Notes under the pieces: model-generated
Database searches by the model: none
Seen by the model: only the letters and a program-made list of their open reading frames with translations
What the model was told of the DNA's origin: nothing
Position numbers and translations under genes: made by a program
Shown: positions 1 through 6,785 of the stretch, one piece after another
How the letters are laid out: each line of letters opens with the position of its first letter
Numbering within the stretch: the stretch's first letter is position 1
Assembly (NCBI GenBank): GCA_945938055.1
Contig: CAMEUH010000121.1
Coordinates: 1-7,468, forward strand
Length of the DNA stretch: 7,468 nt
Reading direction: 5' to 3'
DNA from: an uncultured Eubacteriaceae bacterium
GTDB lineage: Bacteria; Bacillota; Clostridia; Lachnospirales; Lachnospiraceae

Positions 1-911
1 ATCTCGTCAAATGCACTCTGCACCGGAGAGGAATATCCAACCTCTTCCGTGTTAGCAAGGGCATTTTCCTCATCCAGCATAAAATTAATAAACTTATGAG
101 CCAGTTCCGTTTCAGTACAATCCTTGGTAATTACCATGGCATCATACCAGATATTGGTTCCCTGACCCGGCTCAAGATACGAAAGATCCGGATTTTCTGA
201 CATAATGTATGCAGCATCACCGGAATATACCACTGCCATTGCCTTATTACCGGAAATCATGTTATCAATCACATCATCCCCTGCATAAACCGGTTTCATG
301 GTGTCTCTCTGCTCCACAAGCCATGCATATGCTTCATCAATTTCTTCCTTATTGGTTGTATTCATGGAATATCCCAACGCCTTTAATGCCACCATGAAAG
401 AATCTCTCTCTGAATCATACATATAAATATTTCCTGCATATTTCGCATTCTTCAAAAGATCCCATCCCTGGCTTAAATCTGCTTTCTCCACAACCGTGGT
501 ATCATAGAGAATTCCTACACTTCCCCAGAAATATGGGACACTATATACATTTCCCGGGTCATAAGACTGATTTTTTACCTCTTCCATGAGATTTCCCCGA
601 TTGGAAATCAGACTCCAGTCCACCGGCTGAAGAAAATCCTCCTTAACCAGTCTCTCAATCATGTAATCTGACGGCACCAGAATGTCATATTTCTCACCGC
701 TCATGATTTTTGTATACATGGACTCATTGGAATCAAATGTCTCATAAACCACAGTACAGTTATTTTCTTTTTCAAATTTTGTAAGAAGGCTTTTATCAAT
801 ATATTCTCCTGCGTTATATACCTTTAATACCTTCTTTTCTTCTCCGGAGCATCCGGAAAGTACACTTATGGCAAGCACTGCTGCCAGAATCACGCTAACA
901 AGCTTTTTCAT
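1..911 (-). CDS. potD: PotD-like polyamine ABC transporter substrate-binding lipoprotein (C-terminus beyond window)
   Basis: This is the extracellular receptor that would capture spermidine and/or putrescine and deliver it to the PotBC permease. The 303 visible codons translate without a break. Residues 1-20 form a lipoprotein signal peptide (Lys-Lys, hydrophobic core) ending in the lipobox LSGC, with Cys21 as the lipidation site. The mature part follows E. coli PotD closely: YNAGEYID, then ETFDSNESMYTK, LVPSDYM, SVPYFWG, ALGYSMNTT, IWYDAMV and KFINFML blocks. The W and D of IWYD match ligand-binding residues of E. coli PotD, and the S and Y of PSDY are kept. The Trp of the E. coli YNWTEY block is Ala here, and the later WNGSA Trp is Tyr. 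PotD proteins are usually about 350 residues, so roughly 45 are missing at the window edge, not through mutation. The ATG overlaps the potC end by 17 bp and has AAGGAG at 922-927. It is the last visible gene of the operon. The exact polyamine preference cannot be read from the sequence. Confidence 0.93.
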   Translation of the reverse strand, partial: MKKLVSVILAAVLAISVLSGCSGEEKKVLKVYNAGEYIDKSLLTKFEKENNCTVVYETFDSNESMYTKIMSGEKYDILVPSDYMIERLVKEDFLQPVDWSLISNRGNLMEEVKNQSYDPGNVYSVPYFWGSVGILYDTTVVEKADLSQGWDLLKNAKYAGNIYMYDSERDSFMVALKALGYSMNTTNKEEIDEAYAWLVEQRDTMKPVYAGDDVIDNMISGNKAMAVVYSGDAAYIMSENPDLSYLEPGQGTNIWYDAMVITKDCTETELAHKFINFMLDEENALANTEEVGYSSPVQSAFDE

Positions 912-1701
912 TTCTTTGTTTCTCCTTCGTTTTCTTTATCATCATTGGAACAAGGTTCACAATCAGAATTGTAATAACCAGTACCAGAATTACAATGGTT
1001 GAGAGGGCATTAATCGTAGGATTAATCCTCTTTGTCATGTTATAAACGATAATGGAAATATTCTGCACTCCGTTACCCGTCACGAAATACGAAATGACAA
1101 AATCATCAAATGACATGGTAAACGATAATAAAACGCCCGCATAGATACCTTCCTTTATCATGGGAATAATGACCTTCGTCAGTGCCTGAAACGGCGTTGC
1201 CCCCAAATCCATCGCCGCATTGGCAAGATTCGGGTCTAAGCTCCTCACCTTGGGATAAACACTTGTAATGACATACGGCGTACAGAAAATAATATGCGCC
1301 AGAAGCATCGTTACATAGCCCTTGGTAATTTTCAAGGATGAAAATAATATCATCAGTCCAATTGCCGTCACAATTTCCGGATTCATGATTGGAATGTTGT
1401 TAATGTTTAAAATCCACTCCTTCACCACCTTACGGTTTTTGGACAGTCCGATTGCCGTCACCGTTCCAAGAATGGTGGAAACAATCGTCGCAATAATGGC
1501 AACGCTGACCGATACATAAACAGCCTTCATGATTTCCCCGTCTGCCAGAAGCTCCCCATACCATTTCAACGAAAATCCTGTAAACTTCGTCAGAGATTTG
1601 GAACTGTTAAAGGAAAAAACCATGGTCACCAGAATCGGCAGATAAAAAAATGCAAAGCAGATTCCAATGTAAATGTATGAAAATATTCTTGATTTCTTCA
1701 T
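895..1701 (-). CDS. potC: PotC-like polyamine ABC transporter permease
   Basis: This is the second integral membrane subunit of the polyamine importer and pairs with PotB to form the translocation channel. The 268-residue protein starts with a short cytoplasmic KKSR segment, then a membrane helix at about residues 8-31, and shows further hydrophobic segments near 60-85, 103-123, 128-148, 185-205 and 235-258, as expected for a six-helix binding-protein-dependent permease. The cytoplasmic coupling loop reads NAAMDLGA at 161-168; the usual leading Glu of the EAA motif is Asn. Downstream, the SFDDFVISYF stretch is typical of PotC/YdcV-type permeases. An in-frame ATG at 1722 would add seven residues, but it lies inside potB without a ribosome binding site. 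The ATG at 1701 has AGGAGG at 1708-1713 with a 6-nt spacer, so I chose it. It begins 1 bp after the potB stop, and its end overlaps potD. Confidence 0.93.
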   Translation of the reverse strand: MKKSRIFSYIYIGICFAFFYLPILVTMVFSFNSSKSLTKFTGFSLKWYGELLADGEIMKAVYVSVSVAIIATIVSTILGTVTAIGLSKNRKVVKEWILNINNIPIMNPEIVTAIGLMILFSSLKITKGYVTMLLAHIIFCTPYVITSVYPKVRSLDPNLANAAMDLGATPFQALTKVIIPMIKEGIYAGVLLSFTMSFDDFVISYFVTGNGVQNISIIVYNMTKRINPTINALSTIVILVLVITILIVNLVPMMIKKTKEKQRNEKAC

Positions 1702-1702
1702 C

Positions 1703-2530
1703 TTATCCCTCCTCTGTCTCATCCGGGTCCATCTTCTTCATCAAATGAATCAAAAACAGAATCACAACTGCAAGAAGAAGGGATATTGCGCTGCCAAAGT
1801 TCCAGTCTCCCACGGAAATAAACTGATTTTCAATCAGATTACCAATCAGCATGTACTGTCCGCCTCCCAAAAGCTTTGGAATGACAAAGGACGATATTGC
1901 CAGAAGGAACGTCATGATAACACCATTAATGACCCCGGGAAGGGATAACTTAAATACTACCCTGAAAAAGGTCTGTACCCTGTTTGCGCCCAGGTCATAC
2001 GCAGCCTCAATGAGTGACTTATCAATTTTACTTAAACTTGTATGAATCGGAATCACCATAAACGGAAGGAAATCACATACCAGTCCGACTGCCACGGCAA
2101 AATCCGTATACATCATGGTAACCGGCTCAAATCCAAGCGATACCAGAAACGAATTAATGATTCCGTTATCCGACAAAAGACTAATCCATGCATAGGTTCT
2201 TAAAAGCATGTTAATCCACATGGGAATCGTAACGACCAGAATCAATACACTCTGAACCTTTTCACTAAATCTTGCAATCATGTATGCCAGCGGATAACCC
2301 ATGAAAAAGCAAATCAGTACCGTTATGAGACCGATTTTAAAGGAGCGGATAAATACGGCAAGATAAATCGGTTCTGCAATCTTGCCAAAATTATCCAGCG
2401 TAAACTGGATGTTTACCAGTGAATTTCCTCCTGTGGTAACCGAATAGAGGACAATCAAAAGGAGCGGCACCACAATCATGAGAAAGGACCATATGATATA
2501 TGGTTTTACCAGATTTCTGAAATACTTCAT
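1703..2530 (-). CDS. potB: PotB-like polyamine ABC transporter permease
   Basis: This is the first integral membrane subunit of the polyamine importer. The 275-residue protein has an N-terminal helix at about 11-31, then hydrophobic segments near 65-86, 93-120, 144-163, 199-220 and 247-266, matching the six-helix type I importer permease fold. The EAA coupling loop is intact as EAAYDLGA at 175-182, where the ATPase docks. The NMLLRTYAW segment at 107-115 is typical of PotB/PotH. The longest frame opens with a GTG two codons earlier, at 2536, but that GTG is only 2 nt from AGGAGG (2539-2544). The ATG at 2530 has the same Shine-Dalgarno with an 8-nt spacer, so it is the better start. That ribosome binding site overlaps the potA stop codon, consistent with coupled translation. 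The acidic C-terminal tail (DPDETEEG) is cytoplasmic and unremarkable. Confidence 0.94.
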   Translation of the reverse strand: MKYFRNLVKPYIIWSFLMIVVPLLLIVLYSVTTGGNSLVNIQFTLDNFGKIAEPIYLAVFIRSFKIGLITVLICFFMGYPLAYMIARFSEKVQSVLILVVTIPMWINMLLRTYAWISLLSDNGIINSFLVSLGFEPVTMMYTDFAVAVGLVCDFLPFMVIPIHTSLSKIDKSLIEAAYDLGANRVQTFFRVVFKLSLPGVINGVIMTFLLAISSFVIPKLLGGGQYMLIGNLIENQFISVGDWNFGSAISLLLAVVILFLIHLMKKMDPDETEEG

Positions 2531-2542
2531 CTGCACATCCTC

Positions 2543-3586
2543 CTAATAATCCATCTTGTACATGACATGAATGTCTTCCGGTCCAAAGGAAAGTCCTACT
2601 GCAAGTCCCACTTCGAAATAGTCGGTGGTATGAATCAGATAATCCCGGTACTTGGTCTGCACCACGATTTCATGATGTACCCCCTTAAATACCAGGGATT
2701 TTACCACACCGGTAATCTTTGCATTTTCCGGCTTCACAATGTCAATGTCCTCCGGCCGGAGAACAACTTCAACCTCTTCCTCATCCTTAAAACCTTTATC
2801 CACGCATTCAAACTGAAATCCATCAAACTGCACCAGACAATCCCGAAGCATGACTGCCTCAATGATGTTGGATTCTCCAATAAAGTCTGCAACAAAACGG
2901 TTTTCCGGCTCATTATAAATATCCACCGGTGTTCCAATCTGCTGAATGATTCCTTCATTCATGACCACCACCGTATCCGACATGGAAAGTGCTTCTTCCT
3001 GGTCATGGGTTACGAAAATAAACGTAATTCCAACTTCCTTTTGAATCTTTTTCAGCTCAATCTGCATTTCTTTCCGGAGTTTTGCATCCAGGGCACCAAG
3101 CGGTTCATCCAGAAGAAGAACCTTTGGCTCATTCACCAGGGCACGTGCAATGGCAACTCTCTGCTGCTGTCCGCCGGAAAGCAGGGTAACATCCCTCTTC
3201 TCAAAGCCTTCCAGTCCCACCAGTTTTAAGACCTTGCTCACTTTCTGAGCAATAATACTCTTATCCACCTTTTTAATGTTTAATCCAAATGCGACATTAT
3301 CGTACACATTCAAAAATGGAAACAGGGCATATTTCTGGAATACCGTATTGACTTCACGCTTATATGGCGGAAGCTTGGATATTTCAATGCCATTGAATAA
3401 CACCTGACCCTGACTTGGTTCGTCAAAGCCTGCAATAATTCTTAACGTGGTCGTCTTGCCACATCCACTTGGACCAAGAAGCGTAAGGAATTCATTTTCG
3501 TAAATGTTCAGATCAATTCCTTTCAGAACCTGCTGTTCGCCGAAATTCTTAGTCACACCTTTTAATTCGATGATTTTGTTTCCCAT
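2543..3586 (-). CDS. potA: PotA-like polyamine ABC transporter ATP-binding protein
   Basis: This is the cytoplasmic ATPase that energises the PotBC channel. All motifs of an active ABC subunit are present: Walker A GPSGCGKT at 38-45, Q-loop Gln84 in VFQKYALFP, signature LSGGQQQR at 136-143, Walker B VLLLDE at 156-161 with catalytic Glu161, D-loop GALD at 164-167 and switch His194 in VTHDQEEAL. Residues after about 235 form the regulatory TOBE region, with the characteristic VEVVLRPEDIDIV stretch. At 347 residues the protein is close to the usual PotA length, slightly shorter than the 378 residues of E. coli PotA. It starts with ATG at 3586, with GGAGG at 3593-3597 and a 6-nt spacer. It follows the HTH/cupin regulator gene by 34 bp and precedes potB by 12 bp. 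The assignment to polyamine uptake rather than another CUT-type importer comes from the adjacent potBCD genes. Confidence 0.95.
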   Translation of the reverse strand: MGNKIIELKGVTKNFGEQQVLKGIDLNIYENEFLTLLGPSGCGKTTTLRIIAGFDEPSQGQVLFNGIEISKLPPYKREVNTVFQKYALFPFLNVYDNVAFGLNIKKVDKSIIAQKVSKVLKLVGLEGFEKRDVTLLSGGQQQRVAIARALVNEPKVLLLDEPLGALDAKLRKEMQIELKKIQKEVGITFIFVTHDQEEALSMSDTVVVMNEGIIQQIGTPVDIYNEPENRFVADFIGESNIIEAVMLRDCLVQFDGFQFECVDKGFKDEEEVEVVLRPEDIDIVKPENAKITGVVKSLVFKGVHHEIVVQTKYRDYLIHTTDYFEVGLAVGLSFGPEDIHVMYKMDY

Positions 3587-3620
3587 GGGATTCCTCCGTA
3601 AAAAATAATGCTATCGTTCT

Positions 3621-4154
3621 TTAAAAACTTGGCGGTGAGCTTACCCAAAGCAGCCTTGCGCCTTGTTTTGAGGTAATGTAGTGTTTATACTTCGGGATAA
3701 AGTAAAAAGATTCTCCCTTTTTGGCACGGTGTACCTTGGTGCCGATATGGATTTCCACGCTTCCGGACAGAACATATCCAAATTCCTCGCCCTCATGAGG
3801 ATTATCCGGGTATGTAGCGCCGCCCTCATCGAGGGTCAGCATGATTGGCTCCATGATATTTTTCTGTGCGTTAGGAATAATCCACTCTATTTTATTTTTT
3901 AATTCGCCATCTTCTTTTTCAAAATAGTCCATTTTCTTAAAGACCACCTGATTGTCTGCCGAATCACTGAAAAACTCCTTCAAATCTGTTCCAAGACAGG
4001 TCAGGATGTCAATGATCGTTGCAATGGCTGGAGAAGTAATGTTTCGCTCCAGCTGGGATATAAAGCCCTTGGAAAGTTCTGCACGGTCTGCCAGTTCTTC
4101 CTGCGTCAGCCCCTTCATAATCCGGAGTTCTTTTACTTTCTTTCCAATGTTCAT
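3621..4154 (-). CDS. XRE-family HTH regulator with C-terminal cupin sensor, probable polyamine operon regulator
   Basis: This is a 177-residue DNA-binding protein, probably a local regulator of the operon it sits in. Residues 5-64 form an XRE/Cro helix-turn-helix: VKELRIMKGLTQEELADRA, then the recognition region LSKGFISQLERN. Residues about 103-172 form a small cupin barrel. Its first motif is PHEGEEFGYVLSG at 119-131 and its second ends IPKYKH at 153-158; His120, Glu124 and His158 are candidate ligand or metal contacts. The architecture is that of the PuuR/SutR-type family, whose members often adjoin polyamine or amino-acid genes. An upstream in-frame ATG at 4178 would add eight residues, but the ATG at 4154 fits the family N-terminus, overlaps the nadE stop as ATGA, and has GGAGG at 4165-4169 with a 10-nt spacer. 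Whether it represses or activates, and whether it senses a polyamine, is inference. I leave the gene symbol empty because orthology to puuR is not established. Confidence 0.9.
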   Translation of the reverse strand: MNIGKKVKELRIMKGLTQEELADRAELSKGFISQLERNITSPAIATIIDILTCLGTDLKEFFSDSADNQVVFKKMDYFEKEDGELKNKIEWIIPNAQKNIMEPIMLTLDEGGATYPDNPHEGEEFGYVLSGSVEIHIGTKVHRAKKGESFYFIPKYKHYITSKQGARLLWVSSPPSF

Positions 4155-6061
4155 AATGCTTCTACCTCCGTCATCCACAATGCAAAGCTTGCATCACTTG
4201 GCATTCTGAGGTCACCGCGCGGCGAAACTGCAACCGAACCAACCTTCGGTCCATCCGGCAGGCAGGAACGCTTAAACTGCTGGGTGAAGAATCTCCGGTA
4301 AAAGGTTTTCAGCCATTTTAAAATGACCGCATCCTCGTATTCTCCGGAATATGCCATTCCGGCTATCCGATATATTTTGGATGGATGATACCCAAAACGA
4401 AGCATGTGATACAGGAAAAAATCATGCAGTTCATAAGGTCCCACCAAATCTTCTGTTTTCTGTGAAATCACCCCATCTTCAGGTGGCAGAAGCTCCGGAC
4501 TTACCGGTGTATCCAGAATATCCAGAAGTACCCTGGTAAGTTCCTCATCCCCACAGGTATCCGCATAATAGCGCACCAGATGACGAACCAGCGTCTTTGG
4601 CACGGAAGAATTGACTCCGTACATGGACATATGGTCCCCATTATAGGTTGCCCATCCCAGAGCAAGTTCCGACATATCTCCGGTTCCGATTACCATGCCG
4701 CCGGTCTGGTTTGCAATATCCATGAGAATCTGGGTTCTTTCCCTTGCCTGTCCATTTTCATAGGTCACATCATGTTTATCCGGGTTATGTCCGATATCAC
4801 GAAAATGAATGTTTACCGCTTCCTTAATATCAATCTCACGAAGTCCGGCGCCCAATTTCTTTGTAAGAAGCACCGCATTCTGATACGTTCTGTCCGTCGT
4901 TCCAAAGCACGGCATGGTAACTGCCGTAATATAGCTTCGTGACAATCCCAGCAAATCAAATGCACGTGCTGTCACAAGAAGTGCCAGTGTGGAATCCAGA
5001 CCGCCCGAAATACCAAGAACCGCACTTTTACAGCCAGTATGTTCCAGACGTTTTTTAAGTCCCACGGACTGAATGGAAAGAATAGACTCACAGCGCAAAT
5101 CACGCTCTGTCTGGTCACTTGGAACAAACGGTGTCTTCTCATAAGTTCTTTTTAATTCCAGTTCTTCCATGGTCATGTCAAAATCCACATAACAGTAGGA
5201 ATCATCCTGCTTTACCATAAATGTTGTCATTCTCCGGCGTTCCGAAAGGATTTTCTGCAAATCCAGTTCTCCATAGAGAATTCCTGTGGTAAAACGCTTG
5301 GCTTCGCTAATAACCGTTCCATTTTCACATATCAGATTATGTCCTGCAAATACAAGATCCTGCGTGGATTCTCCTTCTCCCGCACTTGCATAAATATATC
5401 CGCAGACCAGCTTTGCCGACTGCCCCTTAACAAGGTCCTTCCGGTAGACATCCTTGCAAATCGTCTCATTACTTGCGGAACAATTTACCACCACCGTTGC
5501 TCCTGCCATGGCATGATGGATGCTTGGCGGAAGCGGGCTCCAGACATCTTCACAGATTTCTGCCCCGATACAAAGTCCCGGCACATTCTTTGCCCTTAAA
5601 ATGACATTGGTTCCAAATGGAACCTTTTGTCCCAGAATTTCCACCACAACCGCTTTTTCCGGTCCCGGGTTAAAATGTCTTGCCTCATAAAATTCACTAT
5701 AATTCGGAATATGTTTTTTGGGAATCAGTGCCAATATTTTTCCATCCAGAATAGCCGCTGCCACATTATATAATTTCCCAAAATACAAATATGGAAGTCC
5801 TACAAATACCAGCATGTTACTGCCCCTGGATGCTTCCGTGATTCTTGAAAGTCCTTCCATTGCCCCATCCAGCAGCGCATTCTGTAAAAACAAATCATTA
5901 CATGTATAGCCGGTAATTCCAAGCTCGGGGAAAACCATGATTTTCACTTTATTTCCGGCCGCTTCTTTCATCATTTCCATCGTGACATCTGCATTATATC
6001 TGCAGTCTGCCACCTTAATCTTCGGTGTTGCTGCCGCAACCCTGATATATCCATCCTTCAT
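4151..6061 (-). CDS. nadE: Glutamine-dependent NAD+ synthetase
   Basis: This enzyme amidates nicotinic acid adenine dinucleotide to NAD+ with ATP, drawing ammonia from glutamine, the last step of NAD biosynthesis. The 636-residue protein has two domains. The N-terminal nitrilase-type glutaminase (about 5-275) shows the Glu-Lys-Cys triad: Glu46 in FPELGITGY, a Lys in the PKKHIPNYSEFYE block at about 115, and Cys170 in EICEDVW. The C-terminal synthetase domain carries the ATP pyrophosphatase P-loop SGGLDS at 352-357, the TGDMSELALGW block, and the SCLPDGPKVGS and SPRGDLRMPSD blocks near the end. Length and order match long-form NadE. The open frame extends upstream to 6196, but that extension crosses the promoter and the upstream terminator and does not resemble the family. 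The ATG at 6061 has GGAGG at 6067-6071 with a 5-nt spacer and starts with the typical YIRVAAATPKIKVAD strand. It is the first gene of the operon, and its TGA overlaps the regulator ATG. Confidence 0.96.
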   Translation of the reverse strand: MKDGYIRVAAATPKIKVADCRYNADVTMEMMKEAAGNKVKIMVFPELGITGYTCNDLFLQNALLDGAMEGLSRITEASRGSNMLVFVGLPYLYFGKLYNVAAAILDGKILALIPKKHIPNYSEFYEARHFNPGPEKAVVVEILGQKVPFGTNVILRAKNVPGLCIGAEICEDVWSPLPPSIHHAMAGATVVVNCSASNETICKDVYRKDLVKGQSAKLVCGYIYASAGEGESTQDLVFAGHNLICENGTVISEAKRFTTGILYGELDLQKILSERRRMTTFMVKQDDSYCYVDFDMTMEELELKRTYEKTPFVPSDQTERDLRCESILSIQSVGLKKRLEHTGCKSAVLGISGGLDSTLALLVTARAFDLLGLSRSYITAVTMPCFGTTDRTYQNAVLLTKKLGAGLREIDIKEAVNIHFRDIGHNPDKHDVTYENGQARERTQILMDIANQTGGMVIGTGDMSELALGWATYNGDHMSMYGVNSSVPKTLVRHLVRYYADTCGDEELTRVLLDILDTPVSPELLPPEDGVISQKTEDLVGPYELHDFFLYHMLRFGYHPSKIYRIAGMAYSGEYEDAVILKWLKTFYRRFFTQQFKRSCLPDGPKVGSVAVSPRGDLRMPSDASFALWMTEVEAL

Positions 6062-6097
6062 AGGTTCCTCCACAAACGTTACAACAAATATGCTATC

Positions 6098-6126
6098 ATT
6101 ATATTGTGTTGCTCTATATTTTACAA
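6098..6126 (-). promoter_or_regulatory. Predicted sigma-A promoter of the nadE-regulator-potABCD operon
   Basis: Read on the minus strand, a -35 box TTGTAA (6121-6126) and a perfect -10 box TATAAT (6098-6103) are separated by exactly 17 bp. The predicted start is near 6091, giving a leader of about 30 nt that is too short for a riboswitch. It lies 29 bp past the T-tract of the upstream terminator and is the only strong promoter I see for the six downstream genes. Confidence 0.8.
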
Positions 6127-6154
6127 TAGAAAAATAAGAAAAAATGCATTTTTC

Positions 6155-6193
6155 AAAAAAGAATGGCTGGAAACGAAAACTCCCAGCCATTCT
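6155..6193 (-). terminator. Rho-independent terminator of the small lipoprotein gene
   Basis: A perfect 10-bp inverted repeat (GAATGGCTGG at 6161-6170 and its complement at 6183-6192, extended by one A-T pair) encloses a 12-nt loop. On the minus strand it is followed at once by six T residues (6160-6155). The polarity fits transcription arriving from the lipoprotein gene, whose stop codon is about 70 nt upstream. On the plus strand no comparable T-run directly follows the stem, so this is probably a one-way terminator. Confidence 0.9.
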
Positions 6194-6263
6194 CACATCT
6201 TTTCAGGTTTTATTATTATGGCAATCTTACAAATGCTTAACAAAAAATTTACCAGAAATAAAT

Positions 6264-6653
6264 TTACCGGCTCTGTCTTCCATTTGTCACATCATTCACA
6301 TTGTCATTGATTGTGCCTTCGGTACCATTCATGTTTTCTCCTACATTTTCAATACCGTTACCAATATCTTCAATACCATTTCCAATGTCCGTTCCGATTT
6401 CCTCCAGAACACCTTCTGATGCATTGTTTGTTCCATTACCATTAGTGGTTCCGTTATTATTCAGATTTTCTTCTGTGCCGTTCGCTCCATTGGTGGACGT
6501 ATTCTGATTAACGCCATTTTCGGAAGAAGTCTGCTCTGTCGTATTTCCGGCAGAAGATGATTCATTCTGTACATTGTTGTTTCTGCCGCATCCGGCAAGT
6601 ACCATAAGGCAGAGTGCCGTTAAAACAAATAATAAACTCAATTTCTTTTTCAT
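6264..6653 (-). CDS. Small Asn/Gly-rich acidic lipoprotein of unknown function
   Basis: I do not recognise a functional family. The 129-residue protein begins with MKKK and a hydrophobic stretch, and ends its signal peptide in the lipobox LAGC at 19-22, so the mature 108 residues should be anchored by Cys22 on the outer face of the membrane. The mature part is about one quarter Asn, rich in Gly, Thr, Ser and Glu, and has no Phe, Trp, Tyr, His, Pro or Lys. It looks like a flexible, hydrophilic, strongly acidic tail. Residues 24-79 are low-complexity N/G/T/S/E. Residues 86-108 form a more ordered stretch with two tandem DIGNGIE units (89-95 and 96-102) and a diverged third. The ATG at 6653 has AAGGAG at 6662-6667 with an 8-nt spacer. 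The gene appears to be alone, with its own terminator, divergent from trpS. The ribosome binding site, signal peptide and terminator make it a real gene; its role is open. Confidence 0.85.
   Translation of the reverse strand: MKKKLSLLFVLTALCLMVLAGCGRNNNVQNESSSAGNTTEQTSSENGVNQNTSTNGANGTEENLNNNGTTNGNGTNNASEGVLEEIGTDIGNGIEDIGNGIENVGENMNGTEGTINDNVNDVTNGRQSR
6348..6389 (-). repeat. Two tandem 21-bp repeats inside the lipoprotein gene
   Basis: Positions 6369-6389 and 6348-6368 match at 18 of 21 bases and each encodes DIGNGIE. The next seven codons (NVGENMN) look like a more diverged copy. The pattern suggests internal duplication of a heptad-length unit within the coding sequence. Confidence 0.85.
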
Positions 6654-6692
6654 AATTTTGTCTCCTTTGAAAAATTTTCAATTTTCAGTACT

Positions 6693-6721
6693 ATTATGAA
6701 CATAAAATTATTTTTTATTCA
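6693..6721 (-). promoter_or_regulatory. Weak candidate promoter for the lipoprotein gene
   Basis: On the minus strand, a CATAAT box (6693-6698, five of six consensus bases) has TGAATA (6716-6721, three of six) 17 bp upstream. A promoter must exist in this interval because the upstream neighbour trpS is divergent, but the AT-rich sequence offers several alternatives and the -35 box is poor. Confidence 0.25.
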
Positions 6722-6731
6722 TTTTTCATTT

Positions 6732-6746
6732 TTTTCATGATGAAAA
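6732..6746. repeat. Short inverted repeat just upstream of the trpS -35 box
   Basis: TTTTCAT and ATGAAAA (7-bp arms) flank a single G at 6739. The right arm ends 4 bp before the trpS -35 hexamer, and the site also lies upstream of the divergent lipoprotein gene, so it is placed where an operator could act. The AT-rich setting makes chance occurrence quite possible. Confidence 0.35.
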
Positions 6747-6750
6747 CAAT

Positions 6751-6779
6751 TTGACTATATCCGGAAAAACAGATAGAAT
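6751..6779 (+). promoter_or_regulatory. Predicted sigma-A promoter of trpS
   Basis: The -35 box TTGACT (6751-6756) matches five of six consensus bases. It lies 17 bp upstream of the -10 box TAGAAT (6774-6779), also five of six. The predicted start is near 6786, only about 32 nt before the trpS ATG, leaving no room for a T-box leader. Confidence 0.75.
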
Positions 6780-6785
6780 GGGATT

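Noticed and set aside
209..397. Plus-strand open frame of 62 codons opposite potD
   Set aside because: It is antisense to well-conserved PotD coding sequence, has no ribosome binding site and encodes a His/Pro-rich sequence without a family.
2567..3229. A 220-codon open frame on the plus strand opposite potA
   Set aside because: It lies entirely antisense to the strongly conserved ATPase gene, has no recognisable domain, and its composition (His, Phe, Asn, Lys-rich) is what the complement of the potA codons produces.
3587..3620. Possible internal promoter between the regulator and potA
   Set aside because: CATTAT and similar AT-rich hexamers exist but have no acceptable -35 box at 16-18 bp, so I could not support a promoter from sequence alone.
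6062..6097. Possible riboswitch or structured leader ahead of nadE
   Set aside because: The predicted leader is only about 30 nt and contains just the ribosome binding site and an AT-rich stretch, too short for known NAD or polyamine-related aptamers.
6301..6507. Plus-strand 68-codon frame opposite the lipoprotein gene, rich in Pro, Ser, Val and Phe
   Set aside because: It mirrors the low-complexity Asn/Gly codons of the real gene; no ribosome binding site or homology is evident.
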